Notes under the pieces: generated by a model
What the model was told of the DNA's origin: nothing
Seen by the model: only the letters and a program-made list of their open reading frames with translations
Databases searched by the model: none
In this document: in pieces, positions 7,429-14,229 of the stretch
How the letters are laid out: each line of letters opens with the position of its first letter
Position numbering within the stretch: position 1 is the stretch's first letter
Made by a program: the position numbers and the translations under genes
Source of the DNA: Candidatus Omnitrophota bacterium
Lineage (GTDB): Bacteria > Omnitrophota > Koll11 > Zapsychrales > Fredricksoniimonadaceae
Direction of reading: 5' to 3'
NCBI GenBank assembly: GCA_015233705.1
Contig: JADFXE010000028.1
Span: 1-14,990, forward strand
DNA: 14,990 nucleotides

Positions 7429-8361
7429 ATGGAAAAAGTGCCGTGTGCTTTGTCGATCGTGTTGCCGGTCTTTAACGAGCAGGGCAATCTGCCTGAATTG
7501 TATCGCCGGCTGGGAAAGGTCCTGCGCGAGGAGTTCAAGCTGGATAATTATGAGATCATTTTCGTCGATGATGCGAGCCGGGACGGGTCCTGGCCGCTGA
7601 TCGAGGGATTTCATCAGAAGGACTCCAAGGTCAAGGGCATCAAGTTCTCCCGTAATTTCGGGCATCACATCGCGCTTTCCGCGGGGATCAATATGGCGCA
7701 AGGCGATGCGGTGGTCATGATGGACGCTGACTTGCAGGATCAGCCCGAGGAGATTCCGAAGCTCTATAGAAAATTTCTGGAAGGTTACGACGTGATCTAC
7801 GCGCGCCACCGGCAGCGGCAGCATTCTTTCTTCAAGAATGTGACCTCCAGGATTTTTTACAAGATCATGAATTCGATCTCAGAGATGGAGATCACGCCAA
7901 ACATCTTTCGCATCATGAGCCGTCGGGTGGTGGATGTTTTCAACCAGTTTAAGGAGCGCGACCGCCTGATCACCGGTCTGATCAGCTATGCAGGTTTCAA
8001 AGAGACCAGCGTCGAAGTTGAACACGGCAAGCGGTTCGCGGGGCAGACGAAATACAGTCTGAGGAAGCTGGTTCGGTTGGGGCTGAATTCGATTACGGCG
8101 TTCTCCATGCGGCCGCTTCAGCTAGCCAGCTGGTTCGGGTTCTTTTTATCATTTGTCGCCTTTCTGGCGATCGTGGTGATGGTTGTCATGAAGATTTTCT
8201 TCGGCTACGGGATGATCGGCTGGCCATCGATCATGGTCACGATCGTCTTTATCGGCGGGATCCAGATGATCTTCCTGGGGCTTTTGGGTGAGTATATCGG
8301 ACGGATCTATTCCGAGGTCAAACAGCGGCCGCTGTATATTGTGGAGCGGGAATTGAAGTGA
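7429..8361 (+). CDS. GT2 polyprenyl-phosphate glycosyltransferase (GtrB/ArnC/DPM1 type)
   Basis: The 310-aa protein opens with LSIVLPVFNEQGNLPELYRR, followed by FVDDASRDGS and MMDADLQDQPEEI (Asp 99, Asp 101 and Asp 104), the nucleotide-sugar and metal-binding signature of this GT2 subfamily. RFAGQTKYSLRKL comes before two C-terminal membrane segments at about residues 230-255 and 265-288, the standard ArnC/GtrB architecture. It should move a sugar from an NDP or UDP donor to undecaprenyl phosphate on the cytoplasmic face. ATG 7429 is chosen because AAGGA at 7415-7419 lies nine bases ahead; an in-frame TTG at 7420 would leave no spacing. Only 5 nt separate it from the preceding GT-C gene, supporting a carrier-loading and carrier-using pair. 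Confidence 0.9.
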   Translation: MEKVPCALSIVLPVFNEQGNLPELYRRLGKVLREEFKLDNYEIIFVDDASRDGSWPLIEGFHQKDSKVKGIKFSRNFGHHIALSAGINMAQGDAVVMMDADLQDQPEEIPKLYRKFLEGYDVIYARHRQRQHSFFKNVTSRIFYKIMNSISEMEITPNIFRIMSRRVVDVFNQFKERDRLITGLISYAGFKETSVEVEHGKRFAGQTKYSLRKLVRLGLNSITAFSMRPLQLASWFGFFLSFVAFLAIVVMVVMKIFFGYGMIGWPSIMVTIVFIGGIQMIFLGLLGEYIGRIYSEVKQRPLYIVERELK

Positions 8362-8371
8362 GGGAGGGGAT

Positions 8372-9133
8372 ATGAAGGATCGCATCAAGGAGTTTTGGGA
8401 CCAGCAGTCGCTTCAGTTTGGCGGCTCACACGGAGCGTCCTGGGAGGATCGTTTTATGATCGACCTGGAAGTGAGCACGATCGGTGGCTATATCAAGGAT
8501 GGGGATAGTGTATTGGATGTCGGCTGTGCCAATGGGCATGCCACATTCTTACAGGCAGAGAAACATGCGCTGAAGTCGATCGCGGGTATAGATTTCTCCG
8601 ATAACATGATCCAAAGTGCGTTGGCCGTCAAGGCAGAAAGAAAGCTGGCGCACATGGATTTTAGCGTCGGCGATATCCGGCAAATCGGATTTTCGGACTC
8701 TTCCTTTGATGTGGTTTATACGACGCGCGTTCTGATCAATCTGCCGACTTGGGAGGAGCAGAAGATCGGGATCCGGGAATGCCTTCGGGTCGTGAAGAGC
8801 GGCGGCAAGGTTGTCCTGTCCGAGGCATTTTGGGAGCCCTTGGCCGTGCTGAATGCGCTGCGCGCCTTGAAGGGGCTGAAGTCTCTGGAGGAACATGATT
8901 TCAACAGGTATCTCAAGAAAGAGCGGCTGGAAGAATATCTCCTCAGGGCAAAGGTCTCTTTTGAGGTCAATGATTTTTCGTCTATTTATTATCTGGGCAG
9001 CCGTTTCTTGCGGGATCTTCTGGGCCTGCAGGGGTATGAGAATGAGCTTAACAAGGAGTTCTTCCGTCTGGAACAGAAGTTCTCCGGTGGCGGGCTTGGC
9101 ATCCAGCAGGCCTATGTTTTAACGAAACCGTGA
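8372..9133 (+). CDS. Class I SAM-dependent methyltransferase, substrate unknown
   Basis: The 253-aa protein has a Rossmann-type SAM-binding motif, VLDVGCANGHAT (about residues 47-58), then IAGIDFSDNMI for the acidic post-motif, a motif II/III-like VGDIRQIGFSDSSFDVVYTTRVLINL, and RVVKSGGKVVLSEAF. This order fits the methyltransf_11/25-type small-molecule methyltransferases. A strong AGGGAGGGG lies just before the ATG, and the gap to the GT2 gene is 10 nt. Its place between carrier-loading and sugar-making genes suggests it methylates the sugar, perhaps the amino group or a hydroxyl, but the sequence alone does not show the acceptor. A lipid acceptor is the main alternative. Confidence 0.8.
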   Translation: MKDRIKEFWDQQSLQFGGSHGASWEDRFMIDLEVSTIGGYIKDGDSVLDVGCANGHATFLQAEKHALKSIAGIDFSDNMIQSALAVKAERKLAHMDFSVGDIRQIGFSDSSFDVVYTTRVLINLPTWEEQKIGIRECLRVVKSGGKVVLSEAFWEPLAVLNALRALKGLKSLEEHDFNRYLKKERLEEYLLRAKVSFEVNDFSSIYYLGSRFLRDLLGLQGYENELNKEFFRLEQKFSGGGLGIQQAYVLTKP

Positions 9134-9148
9134 TTTTAAGGAGGCGTG

Positions 9149-10174
9149 ATGAAGGTTCTTGTCACCGGCGGCGCCGGGTTCATCGGCAGCAATTTTGTTA
9201 AGTATCTGCATGCGAAGTATCCGAAATATCACATCGCGGTCCTGGACGCGTTGACCTACGCCGGAGATCCGGCGAATTTCTCGCCGGAGCTGATGCGCTC
9301 TCCGCGGTTCCGGTTCTTTTACGGGAATATCCGCAATGCCAATCTGGTGGACAAGCTCATGTCCGAGTCAGATTTGGTCGTTCATCTGGCTGCCGAGACG
9401 CATGTGGCGCGCTCCATTTACGACGACACCGTCTTTTTTGAAACGGATGTGATGGGCTCGCAGGTTTTGGCCTGCAATTTGCTCAGGCACCGCAAGCGCA
9501 TCGAGCGGTTCATCCATATTTCAACGTCCGAAGTTTACGGGACTGCGACCGCGGATCCCATGAGCGAGGAGCATCCGCTCAATCCCACGACGCCTTACGC
9601 CGGCGCCAAATGCGGGGCTGACCGGTTGATGTATTCTTACGCCGTGACCTACAAATTGCCGATCGTTATTTTGCGGCCGTTCAATCAGTACGGCCCTTCC
9701 CAGCATCTGCAGAAGGTCATCCCGCGGTTCATCACCAGCGCTGTTTTGGATCGGCCGCTCACGGTCCACTGCAATTGCAACAGCAGCCGCGATTGCATCT
9801 TTGTGAAAGACACCTGCCAGGCGATCGACCAGGCCATGCACGCGGAACTGGCGAAGATCAGAGGCGAGGTCATCAAAATCGGGACAGGCCGGGATGAAAG
9901 CATTGCTGATGTGGCCGAGCGGATCCTGGGTGTGATGAAGAAACCGAAAACGCTCATCACACATATCGGTGAGCGACCGGGTCAGGTCAAGCGGCATATC
10001 TCCTCGGTGGCCAAGTCCAAGAAACTTTTAGGCTGGAAGGCGGAGACCTCATTTAACGAGGGCTTGCGACAGACGGTCGAGTGGTATCAGAATAATCGCG
10101 CTTGGTGGGAGAAGTTGTTGTGGATGAGGACAGTCCCGATCCTGACCGAGAGCGGCAAGGTGGAGCAGCATTAA
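9149..10174 (+). CDS. NAD-dependent NDP-sugar 4,6-dehydratase-like extended SDR (LegB/RmlB related)
   Basis: The 341-aa protein starts MKVLVTGGAGFIGSNF, the NAD-binding glycine motif of extended short-chain dehydrogenases. It continues with HLAAETHVARSI, HISTSEVYGTA and PYAGAKCGADR, giving active-site Tyr 150 and Lys 154, then LRPFNQYGPSQ and SSRDCIFVKDT. RmlB-type dTDP-glucose dehydratases usually have Thr-Asp-Glu at the second site; here residues 126-128 read Thr-Ser-Glu, the pattern I associate with LegB-type UDP-GlcNAc 4,6-dehydratases. It would make a 4-keto-6-deoxy sugar for the aminotransferase encoded next. ATG 9149 is preferred over the adjacent GTG 9146 because AAGGAGG at 9138-9144 is better spaced. 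Substrate identity is uncertain; an epimerase is the alternative. Confidence 0.85.
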   Translation: MKVLVTGGAGFIGSNFVKYLHAKYPKYHIAVLDALTYAGDPANFSPELMRSPRFRFFYGNIRNANLVDKLMSESDLVVHLAAETHVARSIYDDTVFFETDVMGSQVLACNLLRHRKRIERFIHISTSEVYGTATADPMSEEHPLNPTTPYAGAKCGADRLMYSYAVTYKLPIVILRPFNQYGPSQHLQKVIPRFITSAVLDRPLTVHCNCNSSRDCIFVKDTCQAIDQAMHAELAKIRGEVIKIGTGRDESIADVAERILGVMKKPKTLITHIGERPGQVKRHISSVAKSKKLLGWKAETSFNEGLRQTVEWYQNNRAWWEKLLWMRTVPILTESGKVEQH

Positions 10175-10184
10175 CTGGCAGACT

Positions 10185-11315
10185 ATGAAAATCGAATTCT
10201 ACAAACACAATCTGGGTCTCGAGGAAAAGGCCAAGGTCGCGGAGTGTCTCGACGGAGTTTTCCTTACGACTGGCGCCTATGTTCGGGAGTTCGAGGAGAA
10301 ATTTGCGGCCTATCTGGGCGTGCGCCATGCGATCGGTCTCACCTCCTGCACCGCGGGTTTGCATCTGGCGCTCTTGGCGCTTGATATCGGACCAGGGGAC
10401 GAGGTGATCACGACCCCGATGACTTTTATCGCGACAGCCAACGCGATCGTTTACGTAGGCGCGAAGCCGGTCTTTATCGACGTTGATTCCCAGACCGGTC
10501 TTATGGATATCAATCGCATCGAACAGGCCATCACGCCGAAGACCAAGGCCATTATCCCGGTCCATCTTTACGGGCAGATGTGTGACATGAAGGCGATCTC
10601 CGGGATCGCGGCCCGGCACGGGCTTAAGGTCATTGAGGATTGTGCCCATTGTGTGGAAGGCGCGCGGGACGGCATCCGGCCCGGGCAGCTCAGTGATGCG
10701 GCCTGTTTCAGTTTCTACGCGACCAAGAATCTGACGAGCGGCGAGGGCGGCGCGGTCACGGTCAATGACAATCGCCTGGATGAACGCATTCGCGTCCTGC
10801 GTCAACATGGCATGAGCAAGGGCGCGGCGGACCGCTACGGCGGGAATTACAAACATTGGGACATGATCGAGCTGGGCTGGAAATACAATATGAGCAATAT
10901 TCAGGCCGCCATGCTTTTACCGCAGATCCCCAAGATCGAGAAAAACTGGGTGAAGCGCGACAGTCTTTATCAGCATTACATGAAGGCATTGAAAGGGATC
11001 ACGGGTGTGGATTTCCTGCGGCTCCTTCCTGGCGTCAAGAGTGCGCATCATCTTTTGACCGTCCTGGTTGACGCCCAGCGGCGCGACAGCATCCTGCATG
11101 AGCTGGGCGCACAGGGCATCGGCTGTGCGGTCAATTATCGGGCGATCCATCTGTTGAGCTTTTACCGTGAGCGGTATGGTTTTAAGGAAAACGACTTTCC
11201 GAACGCGGAAAGTATCGGTAGCCGGACGATCACCTTGCCGTTCTGGGTCGGGTTGACGAACGAACAGGTGGCTTACGTGGCGTGTGCTTTGCGCAAGGCG
11301 CTGAAGGACTGTTAG
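10185..11315 (+). CDS. DegT/DnrJ/EryC1/StrS (ArnB-type) sugar aminotransferase
   Basis: The 376-aa PLP enzyme matches the ArnB/LegC/PseC layout along its length: TSCTAGLHLALLAL, GDEVITTPMTFIATAN, IIPVHLYGQM, VIEDCAHCVEG, and FYATKNLTSGEGGA with the PLP lysine at 181, then GWKYNMSNIQAAM and a C-terminal YRERYGF region. The family transfers an amino group, usually from glutamate, to a keto-sugar nucleotide. The dehydratase-like gene lies 10 nt upstream, so the likely substrate is its 4-keto-6-deoxy product. The ribosome binding site is weak (GGCAG), suggesting translation coupled to the upstream gene. It ends the operon; no convincing intrinsic terminator was seen after the stop, only a T-run at 11342-11347. 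Confidence 0.92.
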   Translation: MKIEFYKHNLGLEEKAKVAECLDGVFLTTGAYVREFEEKFAAYLGVRHAIGLTSCTAGLHLALLALDIGPGDEVITTPMTFIATANAIVYVGAKPVFIDVDSQTGLMDINRIEQAITPKTKAIIPVHLYGQMCDMKAISGIAARHGLKVIEDCAHCVEGARDGIRPGQLSDAACFSFYATKNLTSGEGGAVTVNDNRLDERIRVLRQHGMSKGAADRYGGNYKHWDMIELGWKYNMSNIQAAMLLPQIPKIEKNWVKRDSLYQHYMKALKGITGVDFLRLLPGVKSAHHLLTVLVDAQRRDSILHELGAQGIGCAVNYRAIHLLSFYRERYGFKENDFPNAESIGSRTITLPFWVGLTNEQVAYVACALRKALKDC

Positions 11316-11453
11316 CCAAGGCGCGTCTTTAGGTCGGCCGATTTTTTCTGGCGCCGGTCTGCTTTTGGGGGAGAGGTCGCTTTGGCCCCCGCAGCTGCAA
11401 AATCTTGCCGAATTGCCCGTACTTGATGAAGAGCTTGTAGTCGTCGAGCGACC

Positions 11454-11481
11454 TTGACAAACTACCATAATCTAATATAAT
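11454..11481 (+). promoter_or_regulatory. Consensus sigma70 promoter of the Fic gene
   Basis: TTGACA at 11454-11459 and TATAAT at 11476-11481 are both perfect consensus hexamers with a 16-bp spacer, the only such pair I noticed in the window. Transcription would start near 11488, leaving a leader of about 54 nt before the ATG at 11542, with AAGGAG at 11530-11535 as ribosome binding site. An AT-rich dyad overlaps the -10 box. An inverted repeat, AGGTCGCT at 11374 and AGCGACCT at 11447, lies just upstream. Confidence 0.8.
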
Positions 11482-11495
11482 CTTATATATCTGAA
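11475..11495. promoter_or_regulatory. AT-rich dyad over the Fic promoter, possible operator
   Basis: ATATAA-TC-TTATAT (11475-11488) is a short inverted repeat covering the -10 box and the expected start point. The 19 bases at 11477-11495 recur with one difference at 12615-12633, just after the Fic gene. A regulator bound here would block the promoter. The Fic protein has its own C-terminal winged-helix-like region, so autoregulation is conceivable, but that is inference. Confidence 0.4.
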
Positions 11496-11541
11496 ATGTG
11501 AGGTTGTCCTGCACGGCAGGGCTTCGTTTAAGGAGTTTCGT

Positions 11542-12597
11542 ATGAGTGTGTCATTCATAGAACGTTTAGAGAATTTGCCTCCTGAAGTTTGGTCGAAAGT
11601 CGCTTTAATTGACCAGTTCAAGGGGCAGTGGATTTCAGGCGCGAAGCTCAATCCTCAAGTCTTGGGGAGATTAAAACGCTCTGTGCTTGTTACGTCTACG
11701 GGTGCGTCTACTCGTATTGAAGGCGCTAGGCTATCCGATGAAGATGTTGAAAAGCTTATGCGTGGTATCTCTGTTCAGAAGTTCGCCGATAGAGATAAAC
11801 AAGAGGTGCAGGGTTACTTCGAGTTATTGCAGAATGTTTTTGAGGGTTGGGAGCGGACGCCTTTCTCAGGGGGGAGCATAAAGCACTTCCATAAGGAGTT
11901 GCTTAAATACGTTGATAAAGACAAGCTCCACCGAGGGCGGTATAAGAAGAGTGAGAACAAGGTTCATATGGTTGATGGGGCGGGTAAATCCGTCGGGATT
12001 CTTTTTGATACAACTCCTGCGTATTTGACAGATAAAGAGATGCTGGAGCTTGTAGAGGCGACCAGAGAAGCCTTTAAGCAGAAAAGATTCCATCCGCTTT
12101 TAGTTATTGGTAATTTTGTCGTCGAGTTTCTGCTTATTCATCCGTTTCAAGATGGTAACGGCAGGCTCTCCCGGGTACTTACGAATCTTCTGTTGCTTCA
12201 GTATGGGTATGAATACACGCCGTATGTGTCGCACGAGAAGTTGGTTGAGGATAATAAAGCTGATTACTATATGGCTTTGCGTAAGAGTCAAAAGACTTTG
12301 CGGAGCAAGAAGCCCGACCTTTCTCCTTGGCTTGAGTTCTTTTTAACGATCGTTCAGAAACAGGCGGCATTGGCGATTGAGCTACTTTCAGCCGAGAATG
12401 TTGAAAAGATACTTTCTCCGAAACAAATAGCGGTTTGGGAGTATTTGAAGACTGTTCCAGAGGCTTCGCCGGGAGAGATTTCCAAGAAGGCGAAGGTGGC
12501 TCGCCCGACAGTAAACCAGGCATTGGACAGACTCCTTCGTTTGAAGAAGGTGGAGCGTATTGGGATGGGCAGGGCGACCCGTTATCGCAAGGCGTAA
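11542..12597 (+). CDS. Fic family protein (class II, probable AMP-transferase) with C-terminal winged helix
   Basis: The 351-aa protein carries the Fic core motif HPFQDGNGRLSR (His 200), which in this family transfers AMP from ATP to a hydroxyl on a target protein. An N-terminal inhibitory motif STRIEG (Ser 56, Glu 60, Gly 61) fits (S/T)xxxE(G/N), the class II autoinhibited type. Residues about 290-351 (SPKQIAVWEYLKTVPEASP, then PTVNQALDRLLRLKKVERIG) resemble a winged helix-turn-helix. ATG 11542 follows AAGGAG by six bases. The gene is visibly less GC-rich than the operon before it and has its own consensus promoter and flanking repeats, suggesting separate acquisition. No antitoxin-like small gene adjoins it, as expected when inhibition is built in. 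The target protein is unknown. Confidence 0.9.
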   Translation: MSVSFIERLENLPPEVWSKVALIDQFKGQWISGAKLNPQVLGRLKRSVLVTSTGASTRIEGARLSDEDVEKLMRGISVQKFADRDKQEVQGYFELLQNVFEGWERTPFSGGSIKHFHKELLKYVDKDKLHRGRYKKSENKVHMVDGAGKSVGILFDTTPAYLTDKEMLELVEATREAFKQKRFHPLLVIGNFVVEFLLIHPFQDGNGRLSRVLTNLLLLQYGYEYTPYVSHEKLVEDNKADYYMALRKSQKTLRSKKPDLSPWLEFFLTIVQKQAALAIELLSAENVEKILSPKQIAVWEYLKTVPEASPGEISKKAKVARPTVNQALDRLLRLKKVERIGMGRATRYRKA

Positions 12598-12614
12598 TAT
12601 AGTATTCTTCTCAC

Positions 12615-12643
12615 ATAATCTTATATATCCGAAGTATAAGATT
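12615..12643. repeat. Downstream copy of the Fic promoter repeat, inside an inverted repeat
   Basis: Bases 12615-12633 match 11477-11495 at 18 of 19 positions. AATCTTATA at 12617-12625 is also perfectly inverted as TATAAGATT at 12635-12643 with a 9-nt spacer. The Fic gene is therefore bracketed by similar AT-rich sites about 1.1 kb apart. This may be a second operator, or a scar of the event that brought the gene in. Confidence 0.5.
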
Positions 12644-12659
12644 GCTATGCTGGACAGCC

Positions 12660-12686
12660 GCCGGAATTTAATATAAAATCTCCGGC
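12660..12686 (+). terminator. Possible hairpin terminator after the Fic gene
   Basis: GCCGGA at 12660-12665 pairs with TCCGGC at 12681-12686, and ATTT/AAAT extends the stem inward with one bulged C. The tail is TTCAATGATATATTTG, not a solid T-run, so termination would be weak. It sits 63 nt after the Fic stop and 40 nt before tRNA-Arg. Confidence 0.3.
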
Positions 12687-12725
12687 TTCAATGATATATT
12701 TGTACCAGTTCTTTTGGTAATTTAT

Positions 12726-12800
12726 GTCCCCGTAGCTCAGTTTGGATAGAGCAATAGCCTTCTAAGCTATAGGTCGCGCGTTCGACTCGCGCCGGGGACG
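12726..12800 (+). tRNA. tRNA-Arg (anticodon UCU)
   Basis: The acceptor stem GTCCCCG pairs with CGGGGAC, the anticodon stem ATAGC pairs with GCTAT around CTTCTAA giving anticodon TCT, and the T-arm GCGCG/CGCGC closes on TTCGACT. The discriminator is G at 12800 and no CCA is encoded. Part of its 3' half is found again about 200 bp downstream. ACAGGGT/ACCCTGT (12813-12819 with 12843-12849) lies just after it. Confidence 0.95.
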
Positions 12801-12947
12801 CTTCTTTTGCATACAGGGTTGGAATGTTAATTAAGCGTTTTGACCCTGTGTGTCTTGTTTTGGTGTTTTACCCTTCAAATGGACACTTTTGGGACACCGG
12901 CAAGTTTAATAGTTTGTAAGTCATTGTAATTTAATGCCCTAGGTGAG

Positions 12948-12998
12948 GGTCGCACGTTCTCCCGCTGATGCGGGACTAAAGGATTCGCACCGGGGACG
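12948..12998 (+). other. Broken copy of the tRNA-Arg 3' half, possible attachment-site remnant
   Basis: GGTCGCACGTTC at 12948-12959 matches tRNA-Arg 12772-12783 at 11 of 12 positions. ATTCGCACCGGGGACG at 12983-12998 matches the tRNA 3' end at 14 of 16. Between them sit 23 extra bases, including a perfect hairpin TCCCGC-TGAT-GCGGGA (12960-12975). No cloverleaf is possible. Upstream, GGACAC is repeated 11 bp apart (12881 and 12892). A duplicated tRNA 3' end is what integrases of tRNA-targeting elements leave behind, so this may be the relic of a lost or degraded integration. Confidence 0.5.
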
Positions 12999-13016
12999 TA
13001 TATTGAGGCTCATCGC

Positions 13017-14018
13017 ATGAAGGTGTGGCACAAGGTTCTGATCGCGTTGGCGGTTATTGGTGCGGTAAGCGTGGGCGCGTCGTGGCTGTGGCTGGCGCGC
13101 AATGCCACCAGGATATTCGATGAGACCGCAAGCTCTTTAATAAGAAAGGACGTGCAGGTCCGGGAGGCCCGCTTGGTGTTCCCTTGCGGGATTTTGGTCC
13201 AAGGGTTCAGCATTGAGGGACAGTTCAAGGCCCGGGCTTTTCGTCTGGACATTGATCCGCGGAAGATATTGCGCCGGCAGATCAGGATCACCTCGATCTT
13301 TTTAGATCAACCGGAATTTTTTCTCTCCAAGGGAGAGGACGGGGGCTTTCATATTTTTTCGAAAGCTGCGCCAACGATTGTCAGCGCTCCAGCCAAGCCG
13401 CTTCAGGTTCTTTTGAAAAGGGTCGTGATTCGCGACGGGGCTGTTCATATCCAAAGTGGTTCCGGGCGCGGCCTGGTGATCGATCATATTCAGGCTGACC
13501 TGACCAATGTTCCTTTGTCCGGGCAGTCCAGGCGTACGGAATTTCTGGCGACTGGTTCGCTGGAACGGATGGGCATCCCCTTCGTGGGGAATTTTTTGAA
13601 GGCTCACGGCTGGTTCAACTGGGCCGAGCGTGGGATGGAGGTCTCGGCGCAGGCCATTGATGATAACGGTCATGTCGGGCTCGAGATGTCGCTGGTGTCG
13701 CTCAAGAATGACCTGGCGGTCCAGGGTACGGTCCGCTTGTCAGGAACCCAGCAGGCGCAGGCGACCGGCAAGCGGACAGGGCCCGTGGAGGAAGTTGTTC
13801 TTGGTGCGCTGGATGCCACTTCTTCCGACGTTGATGCCAGGTTTTCCTTTCACACAAAGATGGACCGGCCCCTGGTCGATCAGGTTCAGTTTGCGGGAAA
13901 TATCACGACCGGGTTGAATTCTTCGGGTTTGTCGGGTAATATTGTGGAGAGTTTGAGGGGCGTGGCAGAGGAATTCTTCCGTTCGGAAGGCGAGGCCGCG
14001 CAGTTGCAAGAGGAATAG
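13017..14018 (+). CDS. AsmA-like / DUF748-like envelope protein
   Basis: The 333-aa protein has a short basic start and one hydrophobic segment (about residues 5-27), consistent with an inner-membrane anchor and the rest in the periplasm. The remainder is rich in alternating beta-type stretches such as ITSIFLDQPEFFL, LKRVVIRDGAVHIQ and IDHIQADLTNVPL. This is the look of AsmA, YhdP, TamB and DUF748 proteins, which act in lipid transport or outer-membrane upkeep. It is shorter than most AsmA members and lacks a recognisable C-terminal module. The ATG is preceded by GAGG eight bases upstream. It stands alone between tRNA genes, starting 18 nt after the tRNA-Arg remnant. Family placement is by overall pattern, not a decisive motif. 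Confidence 0.55.
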   Translation: MKVWHKVLIALAVIGAVSVGASWLWLARNATRIFDETASSLIRKDVQVREARLVFPCGILVQGFSIEGQFKARAFRLDIDPRKILRRQIRITSIFLDQPEFFLSKGEDGGFHIFSKAAPTIVSAPAKPLQVLLKRVVIRDGAVHIQSGSGRGLVIDHIQADLTNVPLSGQSRRTEFLATGSLERMGIPFVGNFLKAHGWFNWAERGMEVSAQAIDDNGHVGLEMSLVSLKNDLAVQGTVRLSGTQQAQATGKRTGPVEEVVLGALDATSSDVDARFSFHTKMDRPLVDQVQFAGNITTGLNSSGLSGNIVESLRGVAEEFFRSEGEAAQLQEE

Positions 14019-14040
14019 CGGCGGATTGGGCGCCGTCTTT
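14019..14040 (+). terminator. Probable intrinsic terminator after the AsmA-like gene
   Basis: CGGCG at 14019-14023 pairs with CGCCG at 14031-14035 around a 7-nt loop and is followed by TCTTT. It starts on the base after the TAG stop. The stem is short and the T-tract incomplete, so efficiency is uncertain. The following 116 bases before tRNA-His show nothing else I can name. Confidence 0.4.
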
Positions 14041-14156
14041 GCTGGAGTAGATAAAGGTTGTGGTAGCTGTTCACTGCCTGTTGTAGAGGATGAGAAGATG
14101 GAAGGCTGTGGGACGGGCCCCATCTTTCCTAAAAGATATAGATGTAGGATGTAGAT

Positions 14157-14229
14157 GGTGGCTGTAGATCAGTGGTAGATCCCCTGATTGTGGTTCAGGT
14201 TGTCGCGGGTTCAAATCCCGTCAGCCACC
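14157..14229 (+). tRNA. tRNA-His (anticodon GUG)
   Basis: The acceptor stem GTGGCTG pairs with CAGCCAC. The extra 5' G at 14157 faces the C discriminator at 14229, the G-1:C73 hallmark of tRNA-His. The anticodon stem CCTGA pairs with TCAGG around TTGTGGT, giving GTG, and the T-arm contains GGGTTCAAATCCC. No CCA is encoded. Its last nine bases overlap the end of the recombinase gene on the other strand. Confidence 0.95.

Noticed and set aside
11316..11350. Intrinsic terminator after the aminotransferase gene
   Set aside because: A T-run is present at 11342-11347, but the only pairing before it is the self-complementary TCGGCCGA, which leaves no room for a loop.
12901..12998. A second functional tRNA gene
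   Set aside because: Only parts of the T-arm and acceptor 3' side can be aligned, interrupted by 23 bases, and no 5' acceptor strand or anticodon arm is present.
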